From positions 4,030,001 through 4,094,000 of the forward strand of contig NC_085890.1 in assembly GCF_035222375.1 (NCBI RefSeq): 64,000 nt of DNA, in the 5' to 3' direction. Positions 58,401 to 64,000 of this stretch are shown here, piece by piece. The position numbers were made by a program, and so were the translations under genes. The stretch comes from Podospora pseudocomata. Its lineage: Eukaryota; Ascomycota; Sordariomycetes; Sordariales; Podosporaceae. Below the pieces are notes generated by a model. The model was not told the origin of the DNA and made no database searches. It saw only the letters and a list, made by a program, of their open reading frames with translations. Each line of letters starts with the position of its first letter. The first letter of the stretch is position 1.

Positions 58401-59259
58401 AGGGAACAATATGAGATGAAGGATGAAGGCTAATGGCACAGAGACAAAGAGCTCCCTCCTCATTATATGAGTTCCCACCTGAGTTAAATTAGTGGCTGGC
58501 AATATCCTGGATAAGATGTGAGATGGAGCATTCATACCTGGCTCAAGACGATCAGAGCTGGACAGGACCCGGGCTCGCAATTACGAGATGATGTGGTAAT
58601 GATATGTGAAGGTCACATTCTTGGAGTCCTGTTTATAAGGTGTGGCGACGGCTCTTCCCGGACCCGAATGAAAGGTTCAGGGCCCCTGAAACATCGGAGT
58701 GGTGGTTTAAGTGCCACGCTCAAGGTGGACAAAGAATAAGATATAAGTATTTGATTAGTTATGGATAGTGGTTGAAGATAGCGATGTCCTATAAATGATT
58801 GAGAAGACTGATACATCTGTAGTGCTCAGGGCAATTGCCAGGAAGGGAGAGCCTTGCCTGCCCCGCCATTCACTGCTTTGGCGGAGCCCCACATTTGACA
58901 GATGCTCAGCGGTACCCCCTCCCAACCCATGCTTCAAGATGGCTGATTCAGCAGCCGATAAGAAAATTTCAGAGAGTTTTGGCCAGATAAAGAGCTGATA
59001 AGCGCAGGTTGTGCCCAAAAAAAATGCACGCTGTGGCGGGGTGAGCAAGACATTTTCTCAGGTCTGCGGCGACACACATAATCTTTTATCTCTTACACCG
59101 ACTTGCGCCTCACACTTGTCGAGACCAGTTCCCCCTTCGCGCCTGACCGCAGTGCGCATTTCCAGCGCAGGTTTCCCCCGAGACCCTGTCTGGCCCTGCG
59201 CGTCCCTCTTTGCGTTCTCTTGCAGGATTTCAGTCAGCAATAGCGACCCGCATACCGCC
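55492..59259. other. Gene-poor 3.8 kb upstream of the ABC-F gene
   Basis: I see no gene I can support. The last ~250 bp (from about 59010) are open in the ABC-F frame but look like a leader: C/T-rich, without conserved residues, ahead of the ATG at 59260. Confidence 0.45.
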
Positions 59260-62200
59260 ATGACTGTCGTTCCCATCACCGGCGCTGCCCCCCCGGTGGC
59301 AGACGTCGCAGCCATCCTCGAGACCATCTTCAACGCCTCTTCGTCCAATCAATCGATCGAAGCCTGCTACGCTCTCTGCGACATCCTGATCAACACAACG
59401 GGTTTCCATGGCCTCCACCACTACAACATCATCTCCGAGATCAAGAAGGCTTCCATCGACAAGAAGAGCGGTTTCCGCCGCGAGGGTGCCCAGAACCTCC
59501 TTGGTGCCCTGTTTGAGCGGCTGCCCCCAGCTGCACCCATTACCGAGGTTGTTTTCCTCATCCAGGATGGTGGTCTTCTCAAGATTGCTCTCGATGCCCT
59601 TGCCGACAAGGGCGCCATTGTCCGCGAGGCTGCCCAGTACGGCATCGACGCCTTGTTCGCCAACCTGAGCCCCGAGGCCATGGTCGCTGCCCTCCTGCCC
59701 GCCATCGTCGAGTACATCAAGAAGGCCGGTGGAAAGTGGCAAGGTGTTGTCGGCGCCTTCAAGATCATGGAGAAGATGGCCAACAAGGCCCAGATCACCA
59801 TTGGCAGCACCAAGGAGCAGGCCGCCGAGCAGGATATCATGCGCGAGGCCATGGGCTCCAAGCTTGCCACTCTGATTCCCATCACCGAGAATGGCATGTT
59901 GGATATGAAGACCGAGGTCGAGAAGCAGGCTCTCAAGACCATGACGGCCATCACGACCCTTCTCTCCAACGACGATGTCGCATCTCGTATTCCTCTCCTG
60001 ATCGAGACCATGCATCACCCATCTGTCGAGGCGGTGCACAAGGCCATCCACGCCCTCTCCCAGACAACCTTTGTCGCCATCGTCACCTCTCCCGTTCTCG
60101 CCCTCTTGACTCCTTTCCTGGAGCGCTCTCTCAACAACCCCTCGACTCCCCAAGAAGTTCTTCGCCAGACCGTTGTCATTACCGAGAACTTGACCAAGCT
60201 CGTTCACGACCCCATCGAGGCCCGTACTTTCCTCCCCAAGCTTCAGCCTGGTGTGAAGAGTGTCGTTAACCGCGCCTCGCTCCCCGAGGTTCGTGAGATC
60301 GCCACTCGTGCCTTGGCCGTCATGGACAAGGCTATGGGTAACGACAACTCGGCATCCTTGACAATTATCGAGCGCACTTCTGCTGAGGATGTTGCCAAGG
60401 TGTTGGACCAAGAAATCAAGAAGAACGGCGGCCTGAATGACGACGAAGCCCTCTACAAGCTGGCCGCTCCATTTATTTCCTCAATGGTTTGCGAAGACGT
60501 CAACCACCGCCACCTTGATCGCATCCCTAGCAAGATTGCGCCCTACCTCAAGGACCTGTTGCGAAAGCCCGAAGCCAGCGATGCCGTCGCCGAGGCCGTT
60601 CACAAGTTCTATGTGGAAGAGGATGCGCGTAAGTACGGTGTTCCAGAAAAGGAAGACGACGGTGAGATTGAGATTGTCAACGCCGACTTTTCTCTGGCTT
60701 ATGGTGGTATGCTTTTGTTGTCGCATACGAACCTTAGGCTCCTGAAGGGTCATCGTTACGGCTTGTGTGGTCGCAATGGTGCTGGAAAGTCGACTCTGAT
60801 GAAGAGTATCGCCAATGGAAAGCTCGAGGGCTTCCCGTCTCAAGATGTTTTGCGCACTTGCTACGTCGAACACAACCAGGGTGAGGATGCCGATATCAGC
60901 ATTCTCGAGTTTGTTTCCAAGGATCCCACCATCGCCAAGGAAGGAAAGGAGCGCATTGTTGCCGTCTTGGAGGAGTTCGGTTTCACATCGGGCCCCGAGG
61001 GCAGGCAATCGCAAAAGGTTGGGTCTCTCTCTGGTGGTTGGAAGATGAAGCTGGCTCTTGCCCGTGCCATGCTTCAAAGAGCCGATGTTTTGTTACTCGA
61101 CGAACCTACCAATCACTTGGACGTCGCCAACATCAAGTGGCTTGAGAACTATCTCAAGACACACCCCGACATCACCAGTTTGATCGTGTCCCACGACTCG
61201 GGCTTCCTGGACGAGGTCACCACCGATATCTACCACTACGAGCCCAACAAGAAGCTTGGTCACTACAAGGGCAACCTTGCTGCCTTTGTCAAGCGCCGCC
61301 CCGAGGCCAAGAGCTACTACACTCTGTCTGCTTCGCTCGTCCAGTTCAAGTTCCCCCCCCCCGGCATTCTGAGCGGTGTCAAGTCCAACACACGCGCCAT
61401 CATCCGTATGACCAACGTCTCGTACACATACCCCAAGGCGCCCAAGCCATCCTTGTCAGATGCTTCTTGCCAGCTGACTCTGTCGTCGCGTGTTGCCATC
61501 ATTGGCCCCAACGGTGCTGGCAAGTCTACCCTCATCAAGCTGTTGACCGGTGAAGTTATTCCCACCACTGGAAAGGTGGAGAAGCACCCCAACCTTCGTA
61601 TCGGTTACATCAAGCAGCACGCCCTCGAGCACGTCGAAATGCATCTCGAGAAGACGCCCAACCAGTATCTTCAATGGCGTTATGCCCACGGTGACGATCG
61701 TGAGGTGCACATGAAGCAGACCCGTGCGCTGTCCGACCAGGATCGCGAGCAGATGGACAAGTTTGTCGAGGTTGGTGGCGGTAAGGCTCCTCGCCAGATC
61801 GAGGCCCTTGTCGGTCGCCAAAAGTACAAGAAAACATTCCAATACGAGATGTAAGCAGACCCGACCCGAATCTTGCTTTGATCTACTCTTGCTAACATGC
61901 GATTAACAGCAAATGGCGTGGCTTCCTGCCCAAGCACAACTCTCACTTTTCTCGCGAGACTTTGCTCGAGCTCGGCTTCGACAAGTTGGTGCAGGAGTTT
62001 GACGACCACGAGGCTTCGCGTGAAGGTCTCGGTTACCGTGAGCTCCAGCCTTCCGTCATCAGCAAGCACTTTGAGGATCTCGGTCTTGATCCCGAGATTG
62101 CGAACCACAATGAGATTGGCTCGCTCTCCGGAGGTCAAAAGGTCAAGGTTGTCATTGCTGGTGCCATGTGGAACAACCCCCATTTGCTCGTGCTTGACGA

Positions 62201-62660
62201 GCCTACTAACTTCTTGGACCGTGACTCCCTCGGTGGCTTGGCTGTTGCCATTCGCGAGTTCAAGGGCGGCGTGGTGATGATTTCCCACAACGAAGAGTTT
62301 GTGGGAGCCCTGGCTTCCGAGACTTGGCACGTTGACAACGGGCGGGTCACGCATCGCAGCAACAATGCCATTGCGCTGGATCGGTTCGAAGACAGTGCCA
62401 ACACCAGTGCGGTCCCCAGTGCTGTTCCCAGCGGGCTTAACACACCCGCCCTGAGCAGCGCCGCCCCCAGCGCCGTCAACAGCGGTGTCGAGGACAATGC
62501 CGGCGAGGCCTTGAAGTTCCGGGCGAGAAAGAAGAAGAAGATGACCAAGAAAGAGCTCAAGGAACGTGAGGCCAGGCGCCGGCTGAGGCACATCGATTGG
62601 CTCAACAGTCCCAAGGGCACCCCCAAGCCCCTTGATACGGATGATGAGGCGGACGACTAA
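59260..62660 (+). CDS. elf1: ABC-F ATPase of the eEF3 group, Elf1/New1 type
   Basis: This cytosolic, ribosome-associated, non-membrane ABC protein is related to elongation factor 3. Yeast New1 helps termination and recycling; fission yeast Elf1 was described as an mRNA export factor. Exons 59260-61850 and 61910-62660 encode 1113 aa. Residues 1-~460 are HEAT repeats (CYALCDILINTTGFHGLHHY, KASIDKKSGFRREGAQNLLG). ABC1 has Walker A GRNGAGKST, signature LSGGWKMKL and Walker B LLLDEPTNHLD. ABC2 has GPNGAGKST, LSGGQKVKV and LVLDEPTNFLD, with the eEF3-type chromodomain inserted (KYKKTFQYE|IKWRGFLPKH), split by the only intron. A Ser/Ala/Pro linker and basic tail (RARKKKKMTKKELKEREARR) end it. The chromodomain start and ABC2 wording fit Elf1/New1 better than eEF3 itself. 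No New1-like Q/N prion domain is present. Confidence 0.92.
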
Positions 62661-63000
62661 AGGCGATGACAAGCATGAAGATGGTTGGCTTTTTTGGATG
62701 GCTTTCTATATACTGCGGAAACTCAGCGATCAGCGATATGTAACCTGAGCATGGCATGGCGTCGGTCTGTTTATAACGTAGAGGGTCACAGGGGCAGTGT
62801 AGAGCGGTTTCCTTTCTAGATCAAGTTTGCACTTGGGATGGTCTCAAAATTCGGCTTCAAGGAGGGGGTTACCAGAGAAGATAGAGGCGTTTGGCGCTAG
62901 ACATAGAGCATAGATTCATGAGGTGTTGATGATGGTAAATTATTTCCGACTTGTGACTATTTATTTATATGACACTGAACAAAGTATTTGAGGTGCAGAA
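62661..63000. other. Convergent 3' ends, ABC-F gene and fasciclin gene
   Basis: A 340-bp gap between two converging stops; it should contain both 3' UTRs. An AT-rich stretch at about 62930-62975 may hold poly(A) signals. No gene seen. Confidence 0.5.
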
Positions 63001-64000
63001 TCACATTACCCCCATTCCAATCACGCCCACGCCCACGGCGCCCAAGATGCCTGCTACAGCCGTCACTTGGGCACCCATTCCACTGCTAGTCTGGCTGTTC
63101 ACTCCGTTTCTTCCAGTTGTCGTCGCCGTCCTTTGTGTGTTTGCGTCCACAGTCGGTTCAGGACAGTCAGTGGTGCAGGGCAGCCAGGTGGTAAACGGCG
63201 CCGGCACCCTCGTCCCCGTGCGCGTCTCGGCGCCCTTGCTGACCTGGAACACGGGGGTTTGGGATTTGGCTTCCAGGTCGGGCACCTCGGCGAACTCATC
63301 CGGATTCAGGACATTGTCGATGATGTGGATGACCCCGTTGGCAAGCAAGATATCCGACTGGAGGAGCTGCGCCGAGTTGAAGAAGATGTTGTTGCCTGCT
63401 CTGGAGACGGTGACTTTGTGTGCCCTGCTGTCGGCGCCGAGGAGCGTTGCCAGGGACGAACCGGTCGAGTTGCCGAGGGCAGACAGGTCAGAGGAGGAGA
63501 GGACTTTGTCGGGGATGATGTGGTACTTGAGGACGGTGGCGAGGTCCTCCCTGGACAGGGGGTCGAGGGCGGAGGCGATGGACTGGAAGGCGGCGTTGCG
63601 GGGGGCGAGGATGGTGATGTCTTTTTGGGACGAGAGGGCGGGCGATAGGCCGGACTTGTAGAGAGCCCCCAAAAAGGAGGTGAGGTCTTTGTAGGCATCT
63701 CGGGCGGTGATTTCTAGCCGGGAGGGGGGGACGAGAAGGGTGTCGACTATCTGGATGAAGCCGCCTGTGAAGGGGATGTCTTGATCGGGGGACTCGAAGA
63801 AAGTGGAGCGGGTGCCGAGGCCAGAGGTGACGACGGTTGTGTCGTCGTGCTGGCGGGAGAGGAGGATGTTTTGGCCTGCGGTGACGTTTGTGTAGTTGGA
63901 GGAGGTGAGGAGGGTGGGGAAGAGGTAGGAAGGTCCGGGTTCGAGAGAGGAGACGTTGACTGAGAGGGGGAGAATATGGTATTGGAGGAGGGAGGTGATA
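63001..64000 (-). CDS. GPI-anchored fasciclin (FAS1) protein, C-terminal part (runs off the right edge)
   Basis: The frame is open from the right edge to the stop at 63001 (332 residues). The end of one FAS1 domain is visible (LLQYHILPLSVNVSSLEP, later GGFIQIVDTLLVPPS), then a complete second one: DAYKDLTSFLGALYKSGL, DITILAPRNAAFQSI (H1 box), LKYHIIPDKVLSS and NGVIHIIDNVLNPDE (H2 box). A Thr/Pro linker with one Cys pair (LPCTTDCPEP) and a hydrophobic tail (AVAGILGAVGVGVIGMGVM) after small residues indicate a GPI anchor. FAS1 proteins mediate cell-cell or cell-matrix adhesion; in fungi they are wall or plasma-membrane proteins. NVS, NYT, NVT and NST glycosylation sites are present. The signal peptide lies outside the window. 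Confidence 0.92.
   Translation of the reverse strand, partial: ITSLLQYHILPLSVNVSSLEPGPSYLFPTLLTSSNYTNVTAGQNILLSRQHDDTTVVTSGLGTRSTFFESPDQDIPFTGGFIQIVDTLLVPPSRLEITARDAYKDLTSFLGALYKSGLSPALSSQKDITILAPRNAAFQSIASALDPLSREDLATVLKYHIIPDKVLSSSDLSALGNSTGSSLATLLGADSRAHKVTVSRAGNNIFFNSAQLLQSDILLANGVIHIIDNVLNPDEFAEVPDLEAKSQTPVFQVSKGAETRTGTRVPAPFTTWLPCTTDCPEPTVDANTQRTATTTGRNGVNSQTSSGMGAQVTAVAGILGAVGVGVIGMGVM

Noticed and set aside
59230-60411. 393-codon frame antisense to the ABC-F gene
   Set aside because: It mirrors a strongly biased coding strand; the sense strand is a clear HEAT/ABC protein.
1-64000. Retroviral, LTR, Polinton or other virus-derived elements, CRISPR arrays, rRNA genes
   Set aside because: No reverse transcriptase, integrase, capsid or polymerase motif, no paired long terminal repeats, no spaced palindromic repeats and no rRNA sequence were recognised by reading; a diverged fragment could still be missed.

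Overview
The window looks like chromosomal DNA of a filamentous ascomycete, most likely a Sordariomycete near Neurospora/Chaetomium/Podospora. The support is many short (48-150 nt) GT-AG introns with CTNAC-type branch sites, nuclear-encoded mitochondrial proteins, tRNA genes with short introns just 3' of the anticodon, and fungus-specific genes: a RO-10-type dynactin p24, DASH subunit Spc19, a Clr5-domain protein, GH55 and GPI-anchored wall proteins. No bacterial operon, CRISPR array, rRNA operon or recognisable LTR/virus-derived element was seen.

Layout. 1-4.7 kb: the 5' end of a secreted-protein gene, a damaged-looking cytochrome P450, an F-box remnant and tRNA-Lys(CUU). 4.7-7.5 kb: gene-poor. 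7.5-14.5 kb: a small Cys-rich CaaX-ending ORF, NAD(P)HX epimerase, mitochondrial bS16m, tRNA-Arg(ACG), a vacuolar-type amino-acid transporter and dynactin p24. 17.5-25.1 kb: osmosensor Sho1, Spc19, a doubtful small gene and an MFS sugar transporter with a short telomere-like repeat in its last intron. 25.5-26.2 kb: an AT-rich block with a 15-bp minisatellite flanked by degenerate 21-bp repeats. 27.6-39.1 kb: a dense housekeeping segment (Clr5 protein, hydrophilic protein, FSH1-type hydrolase, ATP synthase subunit J, NIPSNAP, Rav2/Rogdi, Pop7). 41.5-52.5 kb: a GPI protein, GH55 exo-1,3-glucanase, a Cys-rich ORF, a coiled-coil protein and an RNPS1-like splicing factor. 54.4-64 kb: a tentative three-exon orphan, an eEF3-like ABC-F ATPase (Elf1/New1 type) and the C-terminal part of a GPI-anchored fasciclin protein.

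The genes do not form one pathway. Themes are mitochondrial function (bS16m, ATP18, NIPSNAP, NAD(P)HX repair), vacuole and pH (AVT-type transporter, Rav2), cell wall and surface (Sho1, GH55, fasciclin, GPI protein), mitosis and nuclear movement (Spc19, dynactin p24) and RNA/translation (RNPS1-like, Pop7, Elf1, two tRNAs). Exon models were built by hand; for each spliced gene except the P450, whose length I did not total, the exons sum to a multiple of three and end on a stop. The least ordinary features are a 354-nt in-frame interruption of the P450 haem loop, a GC-AG intron of 3n length in the RNPS1-like gene, the 15-bp/21-bp composite repeat block and the CaaX-ending micro-protein. I found no clear new multi-gene system.
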